From: Sulfitobacter alexandrii
Lineage (GTDB): Bacteria > Pseudomonadota > Alphaproteobacteria > Rhodobacterales > Rhodobacteraceae
Direction of reading: 5' to 3'
Length of the DNA stretch: 64,000 nucleotides
Assembly: GCF_001886735.1 (NCBI RefSeq)
Contig: NZ_CP018081.1
Span: forward strand, 248,001-312,000
Both the position numbers and the translations under genes were made by a program. Position 1 is the first letter of the stretch; each line of letters opens with the position of its first letter. The notes under the pieces are model-generated. The model was not told where the DNA came from. It made no database searches and saw nothing but the letters and a program-made list of their open reading frames with translations. Shown piece after piece: positions 26,386 to 35,496 of the stretch.

Positions 26386-27066
26386 TTGAAGACAACCGTA
26401 ACCAGTTCTGCGAGCCAAGACTGCGACGCTTTCGAGGCGGATTTCATCTTCGGGCCACGGCGGCGCGAGCGCTTTGCCTGGTTCGTCGCGGCGGCGGGCG
26501 TGCTGGTCGGCGTGGCCGGCATGGTCGCGGGCGCGAGCCTCTTTCCCCTCAAATCGACCGAGACCTTCGTGGTCGTGGTCGACAAGGAAACCGGCGAGAT
26601 GGACCGGGTCGCGGCCGTGCAGGCGCTGACCCTTTCCGAAAGTGACGCGATCATCCAGGCCAATCTCGTGGCCTATGTCGATGATCGGGAAACCTATGAC
26701 CTGACCGATGGCGAGCAACGCATCAACTCGGTGCTGGACCGCTCGGACGGTGACGCTGCCCGCACGCTGCGCGATCTCTGGTCCTCGACCAACGAGGATT
26801 ACCCGATCACCGTTTACGGCCGCGACGCCAAGATCGAGGTGGTGATCAAATCCGTGAATCAGATCGAGCGCGGCGTGGCGCAGGTGCGCTTCACCCGCAC
26901 GCTGCGCCGTCCCCGCGACACCCGCACTGTCACCCGGTCCTATGTCGCCACCGTCGGCTACGACTTCCAACCCGAAACCCGCCAGCGCCTTCAGGACGTC
27001 TGGGCCAACCCCTTGGGCTTCGTGGTGACCTCCTACCGCGTCGATGCCGAGACCCTGGAGAACTGA
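26386..27066 (+). CDS. virB8: VirB8 inner-membrane scaffold protein
   Basis: This 226-residue bitopic protein has one membrane helix (RFAWFVAAAGVLVGVAGMVAGA, about residues 30-51) and a periplasmic NTF2-like domain. Conserved VirB8 features are the YDLTDGEQRINSVLDRSD region and the C-terminal NPLGFVVTSYRVD. The start is TTG, 17 bases after virB6, and an ACGAC-rich spacer gives a weak ribosome site. Family length is normal. Confidence 0.92.
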   Translation: MKTTVTSSASQDCDAFEADFIFGPRRRERFAWFVAAAGVLVGVAGMVAGASLFPLKSTETFVVVVDKETGEMDRVAAVQALTLSESDAIIQANLVAYVDDRETYDLTDGEQRINSVLDRSDGDAARTLRDLWSSTNEDYPITVYGRDAKIEVVIKSVNQIERGVAQVRFTRTLRRPRDTRTVTRSYVATVGYDFQPETRQRLQDVWANPLGFVVTSYRVDAETLEN

Positions 27067-27071
27067 CCAGT

Positions 27072-27794
27072 ATGAAATCCCTGCCCGCGCTCCTCCTGGC
27101 GCTTGCCCTTCCTGTTGCCGCCCTTGCCGAGGCCACGCCGCAAGGCGGCCCGCTCGATATCCGCATCCGCACCGCCGTCTATAATGAGAACCAGGTCTAC
27201 CGGATCGAGACCGATCTGCGGCATTCGACCACGATTCATTTCGGGGCGGGCGAGCGGTTTGAAGCAGTGATTGTTGGCGACACCGAAAGCTTCCAGGTCG
27301 ATCCGATCCCCGAGCTGGGCAACGTGCTGACCATCAAACCGCATGTGGCCAATGCCTCGACCAACATGACGGTGATCACCAACCGACGCACCTATTCGTT
27401 CCATCTGCGCGAAGGCTCGATCCCGAACCGCACCGGCATGTTCTTCGAAGTGCGCTTCCGCTACCCCGACGAGGAGCGCCGCGCGGCGGGTTCCACCCAG
27501 CCCAAGGGATTTGAGGCCCCGCGCAATTACAACTACCGCGTCTCAGGCGAAGGCGACTTCCGCCCCAGCCATATCTACGACGACGGGCGCTATACGTATT
27601 TCGTCTTCCCGGAGAACGGTCGCCAGCCTGCCTTCTTCAAGGCCGATGACCAAGGCCGTGAGCGCACTGTGAACTGGACGCAGGCAGGCAACACCGTCCG
27701 CGTGCTCGGGGTGAACACCTACTGGACGCTGCGCATCGGCGATGAGGCGATCTGCGCCTGGCGCGACGAGAGCGCGATCTACGTGAGCAACTGA
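27072..27794 (+). CDS. virB9: VirB9 outer-membrane core protein
   Basis: This 240-residue exported protein has a signal peptide of about 20 residues (LLLALALPVAALAEA). The N-terminal domain includes TTIHFGAGERFEAVIVGD. The C-terminal CagX/VirB9 beta domain includes RNYNYRVSGEGDFRPSHIYDDG and YFVFPENGRQPAFF. It forms the outer-membrane ring with VirB10 and the lipoprotein. Confidence 0.93.
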   Translation: MKSLPALLLALALPVAALAEATPQGGPLDIRIRTAVYNENQVYRIETDLRHSTTIHFGAGERFEAVIVGDTESFQVDPIPELGNVLTIKPHVANASTNMTVITNRRTYSFHLREGSIPNRTGMFFEVRFRYPDEERRAAGSTQPKGFEAPRNYNYRVSGEGDFRPSHIYDDGRYTYFVFPENGRQPAFFKADDQGRERTVNWTQAGNTVRVLGVNTYWTLRIGDEAICAWRDESAIYVSN

Positions 27795-27796
27795 CC

Positions 27797-29224
27797 ATGG
27801 CCGATCAAACCCCTCCCGACCTGCAGGACCGCCTCGATCAATTTAGCCAGCGCGGCAAATCCAAACGCCGGGGCAACAGCCTCGGGGTCGGCGCGCTCGC
27901 CGCCGCCCTCGCGCTCGGCGGCGCCGGGGTCGCGTATTTCCTCGCAACCGGGTTGCAGGAAGGTGACAGCGCGCTGGAGACCTCCGATGTCGAGACCTTT
28001 CAGGACCGCCGCCCCGGCACGGGCGGGCGGTTGGAGTTTCCGCCAGATGAGGCCGAACAACGGATCAATGACGCGCTGATCGCTGTCGAGGAGGCGCTCG
28101 ACGTGCCCGCGGCCCCTGCCCCGGAGGCAAGCGCCGAGGTGCTGGCCGAGATCGCCAAGCTGCGCGAGGCACTGGCCGCCAGCCAGGCCGCCCGCAACTC
28201 GGAAATCCAATCCGCCGTTGCTGACCTGCGCGAGGCCTTCGACGAACAGAAGGCCGCACTCGAATCCATGCTGGCAGCAAAGGAGGCCGAGCTTGCCAAC
28301 CTGCAACGCCAGACCGAGTCCCGTATCGCCGGGTTGCAAGCCATGCTCGATGCCGAGAGGGCGCAGCGGGAAGGGCTCGAGGCCGAGCTCGACCGCGAAG
28401 GGCTGATCGCTGACCAGCGCCTGCTCGAGGAACGCCGCAGGCAGGAAGAGGAACAGCGTCAGCGCGAGGCCGAGCGGGTTGCAGAGGAGCTTCTGACCGC
28501 GCAGATCAAATCTCCCGCCGTGGTATATGCCGACGGGCCGCGCGGCAGCGCGAGTGGCGCGGCAGTGGCCGAACCTACCGCCGCTGCTGGTGCCGGGGGG
28601 CCGGTGCTCTCAGGCAATGAGGCGTTCCTGCAGAGCGCGCGACCGCTCGAGGTGCAGGAGGCCACTCGTCTCACCCATCCCGAGCGCACGCTGACCCAAG
28701 GGTCCGTCATCCAGGCCGCGCTTCAGACCGCCATCAACAGCGATCTGCCGGGCTCCGTTGTCGCGGTCGTCTCCGAGCCGGTTCCGGCGTTCTCCGGGGA
28801 CCGGGTTCTGATCCCCCGGGGTTCCCGCCTTTTTGGCCAATACCGCTCCGGCATCGAGATGCACCAGAAGCGCATCCTGATCCTCTGGACCCGCGTCCTG
28901 ACCCCGGACGGCACCTCGATGGAAATCGCCGCCGTCGGCGGGGACCAGCTCGGCCGGTCGGGCCTCACCGGCCTCGTCGATACCAAGTTCGCCGAGCGCT
29001 TTGGCGGGGCGGCTCTGATTTCCGTGATCGGGGCGGCGCCTGCGGTCGCGGCCGAGAGTGCCAACAATGAAACCACCAGCATTGTCCTGGGAGATGTCGG
29101 CAGCGACCTGCAGGACGCGGTCGGGTCGGTCATCGCCGATCAGGTCTCGATCGCGCCGACGATCTATGTCGATCAGGGGGCCTCGGTCACCGTGCTCGTG
29201 GATCGGGATGTGGTGATTTATTGA
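27797..29224 (+). CDS. virB10: VirB10 energy-transducing core protein
   Basis: This 475-residue protein has a short cytoplasmic tail and one membrane helix (LGVGALAAALALGGAGVAYFLA, about residues 32-53). A long coiled coil follows at about residues 110-235. The TrbI/VirB10 barrel domain comes after it, with LTQGSVIQAALQTAINSDLPG, RVLIPRGSRLFGQYRSGIE and GDQLGRSGLTGLVD. The coiled coil replaces the usual proline-rich periplasmic spacer. It overlaps virB11 by four bases. Confidence 0.93.
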   Translation: MADQTPPDLQDRLDQFSQRGKSKRRGNSLGVGALAAALALGGAGVAYFLATGLQEGDSALETSDVETFQDRRPGTGGRLEFPPDEAEQRINDALIAVEEALDVPAAPAPEASAEVLAEIAKLREALAASQAARNSEIQSAVADLREAFDEQKAALESMLAAKEAELANLQRQTESRIAGLQAMLDAERAQREGLEAELDREGLIADQRLLEERRRQEEEQRQREAERVAEELLTAQIKSPAVVYADGPRGSASGAAVAEPTAAAGAGGPVLSGNEAFLQSARPLEVQEATRLTHPERTLTQGSVIQAALQTAINSDLPGSVVAVVSEPVPAFSGDRVLIPRGSRLFGQYRSGIEMHQKRILILWTRVLTPDGTSMEIAAVGGDQLGRSGLTGLVDTKFAERFGGAALISVIGAAPAVAAESANNETTSIVLGDVGSDLQDAVGSVIADQVSIAPTIYVDQGASVTVLVDRDVVIY

Positions 29225-30222
29225 CCCGGACAGAAAGCCCAGCCTCCTATCTCGAGCGATATCTCGATCCGTTCCGCGACCTTCTGCGGCGCGACGACGT
29301 GGTCGAGATCGCGGTCAACCCGGACGGCAAGGTCTGGCTCGAGGTCGCGGGCGACGCCACGATGCGCCACGAAGGCCAGACCGTGGATCGCACCACCGCC
29401 CTCAACATGGCCCAGACCATCGTCGGCGACGCCAAGGCCCGCGTCTCTGAAAAGAACCCGCTCGTGTCCGGCAAGGTGGAATATGCGGGCCGCCCCCTCC
29501 GGGTCCAGGTCGCCGTGCCGCCCGCCATCGACCGCGGTGCCTCGATCACCATCCGACTTTTCGCCTCGGGCAGCGTCCGGGACTACGCCCCGGCCTATCT
29601 CTTCGGCAAGGCCGTCTCGCTCGATGCGCTCCGCGCCGAGAAGATGAAAAACATCGCCAGTCTCGCAGAAGAAAACCTCGAGGTCGCGCTGCAGACCCTC
29701 GTCGAGGCGCGGCTCAACGTCCTGATCAGCGGCGGCACCTCGACCGGCAAGACCACTTTCGCCCGCCATCTTCTGACCCATATCACTGAGCACGAACGCC
29801 TGATCACCATCGAGGACGCCTTCGAGCTATTCCCCGCCCAACCGAACACCGTCGCCCTCCTGGCCGACCGCGGAACCGGTTCGCAACGCAGCGCCAATGC
29901 CCTCCTTCAGGCCTCCCTCCGCATGCGCCCCGACCGGATCATCGTCGGTGAGTTGCGCGGGGCCGAGGCCCTGACCTATCTCGAGGCCATCAACACTGGC
30001 CATGGTGGGTCGGTCTCCACGATCCACGCCGAAACCGCGGAACTCGCCATCGACCGGCTGGCGATCATGGTGCTGCAGGCCGGCACACCGCTGACCTTCG
30101 CTGAAGTGCGGGAGTACATCCGGAAATCCATTGATGTGATCGTGCAGCTGGGGCGGGCCGAGGGCAAACGGGGGATCACTGAGTTCTATCTGCCTGGAAG
30201 CAGAAACCAGCCGCCGCCTTGA
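29221..30222 (+). CDS. virB11: VirB11 hexameric ATPase
   Basis: This 333-residue traffic ATPase has Walker A SGGTSTGKTTFARH near residue 170. The Asp box ITIEDAFELF, Walker B RIIVGELRGAEALTYLEA and the His box INTGHGGSVSTIHAE follow. The start is TTG, overlapping the virB10 stop. It ends the virB operon; the next gene lies in the opposite direction and belongs to the cargo island. Confidence 0.95.
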   Translation: MTRTESPASYLERYLDPFRDLLRRDDVVEIAVNPDGKVWLEVAGDATMRHEGQTVDRTTALNMAQTIVGDAKARVSEKNPLVSGKVEYAGRPLRVQVAVPPAIDRGASITIRLFASGSVRDYAPAYLFGKAVSLDALRAEKMKNIASLAEENLEVALQTLVEARLNVLISGGTSTGKTTFARHLLTHITEHERLITIEDAFELFPAQPNTVALLADRGTGSQRSANALLQASLRMRPDRIIVGELRGAEALTYLEAINTGHGGSVSTIHAETAELAIDRLAIMVLQAGTPLTFAEVREYIRKSIDVIVQLGRAEGKRGITEFYLPGSRNQPPP

Positions 30223-30286
30223 GGCTCGTTAGCAGAACTGGGTCTCCGGAACCATAATGCGTGGGCACTGCTGATGTCATAGTACT

Positions 30287-31348
30287 TTAGGCGGTTTCGG
30301 CATCTTTCCCCGTCGAAAACGGAACAATCTTGCATAGCGAACACAGGTTCACTCGCGGCTCAGCCTTACCCTCAGTCAATCTTTCAACTGAAGTTTCCTT
30401 GCCGGCCATCAGGTCTGAAACCGCCAACATGAAAGCATCCTTGTCGGCTGCTTGCATCGCTCCACGGGCACCTTCAAATCCGCAGTTCAACGCCGCCGCC
30501 GCTTGCCCTCTTCGAAGTGCGTCAGAGATTAACCTCGGCGTCCAGGATACAGGGTTCATACTGCCCTGGTTGCCAAGTTCACTCAACAGTATTGCGGTAC
30601 ACCAATCACCTGAACCTGCCGCATCAAGAAAATATGGCGCCTCGAAAGCATCAAGTTCGAACCAATCCCAGCCAAGGCGAAATTCCAAGCCTCGCGGTCC
30701 TAAGGTTTGAATGATGAGATTTGGCCCAGTGAGATCACGGATTTCATTGATGTGACCGAGCCTATCTTCGGCAAACTTTAGGACGTGACAAACATCTATT
30801 GCCTTTTGAAATTGGCTCTCATCCCCTATGGAAGACGGCTCAAAGAGGACTAGACCTCCACTTTCGCGTACCCAAGAGGCAAGCTTCAGGGCGCTCGGAG
30901 ACACGCGGTCAAAGAAAAAGATATCGGGAACGCAATCACTATCCAATACCGGCTGGATTTGTCGGATCGTCGTTGATCTGAACCTTGGAAGCCAACCGCC
31001 GCAATCCGGGCAAGTCAACACATAACGATGTGACCTGTGGCCTTCAGCATCTACCTTGAATTTCTGAACGACAACTGGCGTGGAGACCGACTGTTCTTGC
31101 CATACAAAGTCAGTTTTAACGCCGTCGAACTGAAGGTCGTGAACAACGAAGTCTCCCGGTTCATCACATCCAAGTCGCGCCACAGGAAACGAATCCCAAC
31201 CCAGCCAGCTCAACAAGGCCATAACATTCCCGCACGAACCGCCTGCCGAAGCAAAGGTCGCCTCAAGGCCCTCCACAACATCCATGGCCACGAAGCCTGT
31301 TCCCATGGCCCGTAACCCGATGGCTTCCTGTTTCTTGTCGTCGATCAT
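30287..31348 (-). CDS. PfkB-family sugar or nucleoside kinase (island gene 5)
   Basis: This 353-residue ribokinase-type kinase has the N-terminal substrate motif GGSCGN (residues 36-41). The ATP and catalytic motif DAAGSGDW lies at 242-249, with the catalytic Asp at 248. It phosphorylates a sugar hydroxyl in known relatives; the substrate here is unknown. Two CxxC pairs are odd for the family: CPDC at 113-116 and CSLC near 336-339. They may bind a metal together. I chose the ATG at 31348, which overlaps the previous stop as ATGA; a GTG at 31372 is possible. It is the last gene of the five-gene operon. Confidence 0.85.
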   Translation of the reverse strand: MIDDKKQEAIGLRAMGTGFVAMDVVEGLEATFASAGGSCGNVMALLSWLGWDSFPVARLGCDEPGDFVVHDLQFDGVKTDFVWQEQSVSTPVVVQKFKVDAEGHRSHRYVLTCPDCGGWLPRFRSTTIRQIQPVLDSDCVPDIFFFDRVSPSALKLASWVRESGGLVLFEPSSIGDESQFQKAIDVCHVLKFAEDRLGHINEIRDLTGPNLIIQTLGPRGLEFRLGWDWFELDAFEAPYFLDAAGSGDWCTAILLSELGNQGSMNPVSWTPRLISDALRRGQAAAALNCGFEGARGAMQAADKDAFMLAVSDLMAGKETSVERLTEGKAEPRVNLCSLCKIVPFSTGKDAETA

Positions 31349-32454
31349 CGTTCCCAGTCCCCACGAAGCCACATAGATGAGAGCTGGTACTCCGTGTCTG
31401 ATTCTATGACAGGATCGGAGTAGTCTGCTGTTTCTACATACAAAACACCCACTGACATACGATCTCCTGCGATAGCCCCGTACCTATGGTCATAGCACGC
31501 CAACAAGGCGCCGACCGATAAAAGCTTGGAAGATAATGGTGACACGAAAGCCTTGCAACCGCCAAGTTCGCTCAGTGCCCGCCGATACCGGTCCATGGCG
31601 GCAAATATCTGCTTGTAAGCTTCGAACGGATTATACTCTGATGCTCTTAGAATGTTGCCTGGTTCGACTTGGAACTCTTCGAACAAGAGTTGCCGATGCT
31701 CCCGAATGATCTCGTCTCCGCGTCGTGGTTCTCTAGTTGGAAAAGGGATCACGGGGCAAATCTCGTCAGGGTTCAATTTGTCTCGGATGCGCGACAGCCT
31801 AATTCCTTGCTGTTCGCCGAGCACCGGAAACCATACCCGAGGAATCTGATCGGTCGATTCACTATCAAGCTGCCCGCCAAAACCGATCACGTTGGTGACG
31901 TCATCACGGAGCGTACCTCGCGCGGCGCCGATGTCAGCCGACACGCTCTCGGCGGTCGTCACATGGAGATTTACGTCCGGTCCATCTACACTCATTTTGT
32001 CAAGCTCGTGGAGCAGAGATGCGACCGCCGTTAGCGCCACCATCCTGGGCATAGCGCTAATGTCCACCACAACGTCAGTATACACGCCCAAAGAACCCGC
32101 GGCGCGCAATGCCTGCCGCACGTTCCTAGAAGTGGCGTTACCTTTCCCGGAGCGTCCGAGTGAGACCTCAATCTCGCGAATCTTCGATGCGCCGACCAAA
32201 GCTTCGAGTTTTTTAACGTTTTCGAGAGTGAGCTGGATTCTTAATTCGCTGTCTTGGAAGCCGTTGTCGAAGGCAAGCAACCAAACATCGACTTCCCCAC
32301 CAAACTCCACGATCTTATCCAAAACAGATAGAGCCCTCGGGTCGTACCCACGCCCAAGCACAAACAAGAAACGCTTGGAAGGTTCATTTGCGTATTTCTG
32401 CCAAAAGGCATCAAAATCCTCACCCTGACGGAAGATATAGGGGTCCCAACGCAT
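31345..32454 (-). CDS. Unrecognised Rossmann-like protein (island gene 4)
   Basis: This 369-residue protein belongs to no family I can name. The first half looks like an alpha/beta Rossmann-type fold. Strand 1 with a glycine loop is RFLFVLGRGYDPRAL, then EVDVWLLAFDNG, and a later strand with a conserved-looking loop is DVVVDISAMPRMV. The C-terminal half is mostly helical, with GGCKAFVSPLSSKLLSVGALL. The layout recalls ligand-sensing CARF-like or nucleotide-binding domains, but that is only an impression. I chose the ATG at 32454 with GCGAGG upstream over a TTG at 32475. It overlaps the kinase gene by four bases. Confidence 0.75.
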   Translation of the reverse strand: MRWDPYIFRQGEDFDAFWQKYANEPSKRFLFVLGRGYDPRALSVLDKIVEFGGEVDVWLLAFDNGFQDSELRIQLTLENVKKLEALVGASKIREIEVSLGRSGKGNATSRNVRQALRAAGSLGVYTDVVVDISAMPRMVALTAVASLLHELDKMSVDGPDVNLHVTTAESVSADIGAARGTLRDDVTNVIGFGGQLDSESTDQIPRVWFPVLGEQQGIRLSRIRDKLNPDEICPVIPFPTREPRRGDEIIREHRQLLFEEFQVEPGNILRASEYNPFEAYKQIFAAMDRYRRALSELGGCKAFVSPLSSKLLSVGALLACYDHRYGAIAGDRMSVGVLYVETADYSDPVIESDTEYQLSSMWLRGDWER

Positions 32455-32467
32455 GATAGTGACCTCG

Positions 32468-34372
32468 CTAGACAAGCCTCGGCTCCCTGTCCGACTGCTC
32501 CCCTATGTCGCCGAGCTCCATCCAGCGATGAAGTGTTCCAAGCGATTGCTCACGCCAGCCCCCATATCCAAGCGGCAGGCCAAATTTCACACATAGCAAT
32601 CTGTTCAGATAGAAAACCATGTAGGATTTTCCCTTCGCCTTCCGATCCAAATGCGGGGTAATCAAGTTATGCGCAACTAGGGAAGTGACGACATTTCGCA
32701 ATTGAAGAAGATGCTTGATCTTTTTTTCATCTTCATTTGCCAGCGTATTTCGATCCTGCATGGATATCGCAAACCCGGTGACTCCCGGCATATAGGGAGC
32801 GGTTGGGCGAAAGGTCTGATCACGGCAGTATTTGCCAAGAGCTTCCAGAAATCTCTTTGCATCGTAGCCCTGGGGCAGGCGCCGGACCAAGCCTTCCCAT
32901 CTTAACTCGGCGACTTCACGAATTATCGCATCCTGTCGTTCTGCTGACAACGAACGCGGAATGCTCCTTGGACCGGTGATCTTTGCAGAAATCTCTTCGA
33001 ACAACGCTCCAGCTACCTCAAGATACTGATCGATGTTCGAACTCGCCACTGCCGCTAGCGTGTCTTTTCCAAAGTACAGCGGAGTTTCCATTTCGGTTCT
33101 TAGGAAATGCTCAGCGGCCCTCGAAACGGCCTTTTCCTTTTCATCGAGTTCATCAGCCGGCAGAACGTCGAATGCGAATGACGCCTGGCTCCGCCTTAGG
33201 TCCCGCTCGATCAGGATCTCTGTGGACCGCCACTTAATAGCTGATGAAATCGCATCTCTGCGATCTTCTCGAGCGGCAGAAATCCATTCTTCATAGCGGC
33301 TATCACCGGCGGTCTTCTCGACAAGTCGCGTCTCGATCTCGGATGACTTCTCGCCGTATCTATTCTCACCTTGCGCCAGCTCTTCCTCGTTTGCTACCAA
33401 AGGGAAGAACTCTCTCCCTTCAAAACCGTCCGCCTTGGATGCCCTGAGATTGGCAATTTGCTCGGCAAATCGCGTGAAACCAGATGACCGCTTTCCGGAC
33501 CACTGTGTTTCAAGCTGGATGACGGAGTCGTAATCGCGTTTCTCCAAGGCACCTTCGGTCAACAAGTCTTGGTGGCTCATCGCATCGAGGCGCTCGGCAA
33601 TCCAAATACCGCAGGGCTCCCGTGCATTGGTTACAAGGTTTATCAGACTTTTGCGTTGCGCATTGTCCAAGAATTGAAGTTCGTCGAAAAGGAGAATTCG
33701 TCGGGACCGAACCTCTCCGCGCCCATCGAACATTCTCGCCCGGGCAAACCACTTGAGACTGTCGAGCCTTGTATGGCCACCTTGGAGTGCATCTGGCTCC
33801 CCTAGATCATCCATCGTGTCATAAAAATTGCGTTCGATCTCAGAAGCCCATTCGAACAGCTCTGTTCCACTCGCGGATGCAGGCACAGTTGCTCCAGACT
33901 CTGGTTCCCAAGTGACTCGCAATGTTTTCAGATCATCCGGATATAGTCGTCCACTTTGATCAAGGAGTGATCGGAGCGTCGCGATGACGATTCTAGAATC
34001 CAGAAGCGATCTGAATAACCCATTGCCGCGATCGATCTGCGCCAAATCTTGATACTCTGTCGAGAACGAAATCATGGCACCAAGCAACTTGGCTCCGTTT
34101 TCATCTACGGCACCGAGATTACTCAAGACATCGAACGTTGGCTTGACCTGCTGATCTTCCCGCAACGACACAACGAGCTCGAGCGGGCGCGGCAGCATCA
34201 TTCGCAGCAAGGTTGTCTTTCCGCCCCCAGGAGCGCTTCGAAAGAAGACTAGTCCGGAAAACGGATCTTCTTTGTCGTCGACGACATCCAAAGCTCCAGG
34301 CCCGAACAGTCTGACGAACTGTTCATCACTCACCGAACGCTGGGATGCTCTTATGCGGAATGGGTTTCTCAC
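32468..34372 (-). CDS. P-loop ATPase (island gene 3)
   Basis: This 634-residue protein has an N-terminal P-loop ATPase domain. Walker A is RSAPGGGKTTLLRM near residue 50. Walker B is RRILLFDELQFLDNAQ near residue 225, followed by a sensor-like region AREPCGIWIAERLDAM. The C-terminal 300 residues are helical, with a possible winged-helix part (KKIKHLLQLRNVVTSLVAHNLI). The pattern fits AAA+/ORC- or STAND-like ATPases often seen in defence operons, but I cannot place it in a named family. It starts with GTG two bases after the PRTase stop codon. Confidence 0.82.
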   Translation of the reverse strand: MRNPFRIRASQRSVSDEQFVRLFGPGALDVVDDKEDPFSGLVFFRSAPGGGKTTLLRMMLPRPLELVVSLREDQQVKPTFDVLSNLGAVDENGAKLLGAMISFSTEYQDLAQIDRGNGLFRSLLDSRIVIATLRSLLDQSGRLYPDDLKTLRVTWEPESGATVPASASGTELFEWASEIERNFYDTMDDLGEPDALQGGHTRLDSLKWFARARMFDGRGEVRSRRILLFDELQFLDNAQRKSLINLVTNAREPCGIWIAERLDAMSHQDLLTEGALEKRDYDSVIQLETQWSGKRSSGFTRFAEQIANLRASKADGFEGREFFPLVANEEELAQGENRYGEKSSEIETRLVEKTAGDSRYEEWISAAREDRRDAISSAIKWRSTEILIERDLRRSQASFAFDVLPADELDEKEKAVSRAAEHFLRTEMETPLYFGKDTLAAVASSNIDQYLEVAGALFEEISAKITGPRSIPRSLSAERQDAIIREVAELRWEGLVRRLPQGYDAKRFLEALGKYCRDQTFRPTAPYMPGVTGFAISMQDRNTLANEDEKKIKHLLQLRNVVTSLVAHNLITPHLDRKAKGKSYMVFYLNRLLCVKFGLPLGYGGWREQSLGTLHRWMELGDIGEQSDREPRLV

Positions 34373-34374
34373 AG

Positions 34375-35496
34375 CTACTCAAACTTTCTATGGCGACTGA
34401 CACGAGGGAACAAACCGCGTACCCTGTGCACATCTTCTGCCCACAAAAGGAAGATGGAGTTGTTGGGTGTATTGTGTGCCAGAACTACCGGCAACTTACA
34501 CCCTGCATAACCGAAACGTTTGGACGTGCCACCAACCTTCGAATGTTCATCGTCTGCATCGGGGTCAAAGTAGCGGTCTTGGTTGGCAAGAGACAAAATT
34601 CCATCGTCCGTCGGCGGCACCAGCTTCACGCCGCAGTTGAGGCGATGAACAACCTTGAACTCGATTGATCCTTTCGAAAATGGCAGCTGTTCCAAACGCT
34701 GCTCGATGTGTTCTATCGCCTGATCAGCCGCGATGTAGATCACGACGAGCACCGAAACTCCGGATTGAGCCACGAGACTACCTAAAAGCTCATCGCTATC
34801 GAGTTCGCGGATAATTTTTGCAATTTTTCCGTCCCAGTCTCCGTTCTTTCCCTCTCGAAGGTAGCTGGTCCCACTCGCTGTAAAGTCATCCAGCAATACT
34901 ACATACTCGAACTTAGCTTGATCTTCCGGTACTTCCGCGCCAGAGATCGTTGAGAGATCCTTTTGTAACTTTTCCGTGAACCCTTTGGCCTTTGGCGAAG
35001 ACATATCATATGCGTGGAACACTTGCTCATGGGTGATGTCTTGTGGATGCGCCCTTCGAAACTGGTCAGTACGGGCACCGTCGCTCAATCCAAGAAACAG
35101 TGTCTTTCGTAATCTTGCGCGATATTCCTTGGATTTAACTATCGATTTTACCCGATGGGCTTCCAAAGCCGAATGGCTCTCCGCGGTATCAGCAATCAAC
35201 TTTGGGCGAACAAAGGTTGGAAAAGCCAACCCAACAAGACTGTTAATTTCCGCATTTGAAACAAATATTAACCGTTCCTTGACGAAGGAATAGGCAATAT
35301 CTCGTTCACCCTTGGTTTCAAACTGCTGCAACCACAGCGCTAGGCTCTCCAGAAAGCGGCGCCCAGGAGCGAACTGCTGATACTCGTCGTATTTGTAGGA
35401 CGCAAAGCTTTCCAGCAAAGCTCTTTCCTCTGCCTTCTCGGCATCGGACCACCCCATTATCTTGGTAAGAAGTGTTTCAGCGAGTTCTTTCTTCAA
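34375..35496 (-). CDS. Phosphoribosyltransferase-like protein (island gene 2)
   Basis: The 373-residue protein has a helical N-terminal part (residues 1-95) and a type I PRTase-like core. The PRPP-loop motif is YVVLLDDFTASGTS at 198-211. A C-terminal signature HNTPNNSIFLLW lies near residue 345. Both signatures recur in the retron effector at 45394-46653 (FVLVTDFIGSGDRV and FDHGMPNNAPSMFW). This links the two as one PRTase-like family that I associate with prokaryotic conflict systems. Its reaction is unknown; it could move a ribosyl phosphate onto, or cleave, a nucleotide. The start is TTG, overlapping the previous stop by four bases. Confidence 0.82.
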   Translation of the reverse strand: MKKELAETLLTKIMGWSDAEKAEERALLESFASYKYDEYQQFAPGRRFLESLALWLQQFETKGERDIAYSFVKERLIFVSNAEINSLVGLAFPTFVRPKLIADTAESHSALEAHRVKSIVKSKEYRARLRKTLFLGLSDGARTDQFRRAHPQDITHEQVFHAYDMSSPKAKGFTEKLQKDLSTISGAEVPEDQAKFEYVVLLDDFTASGTSYLREGKNGDWDGKIAKIIRELDSDELLGSLVAQSGVSVLVVIYIAADQAIEHIEQRLEQLPFSKGSIEFKVVHRLNCGVKLVPPTDDGILSLANQDRYFDPDADDEHSKVGGTSKRFGYAGCKLPVVLAHNTPNNSIFLLWAEDVHRVRGLFPRVSRHRKFE

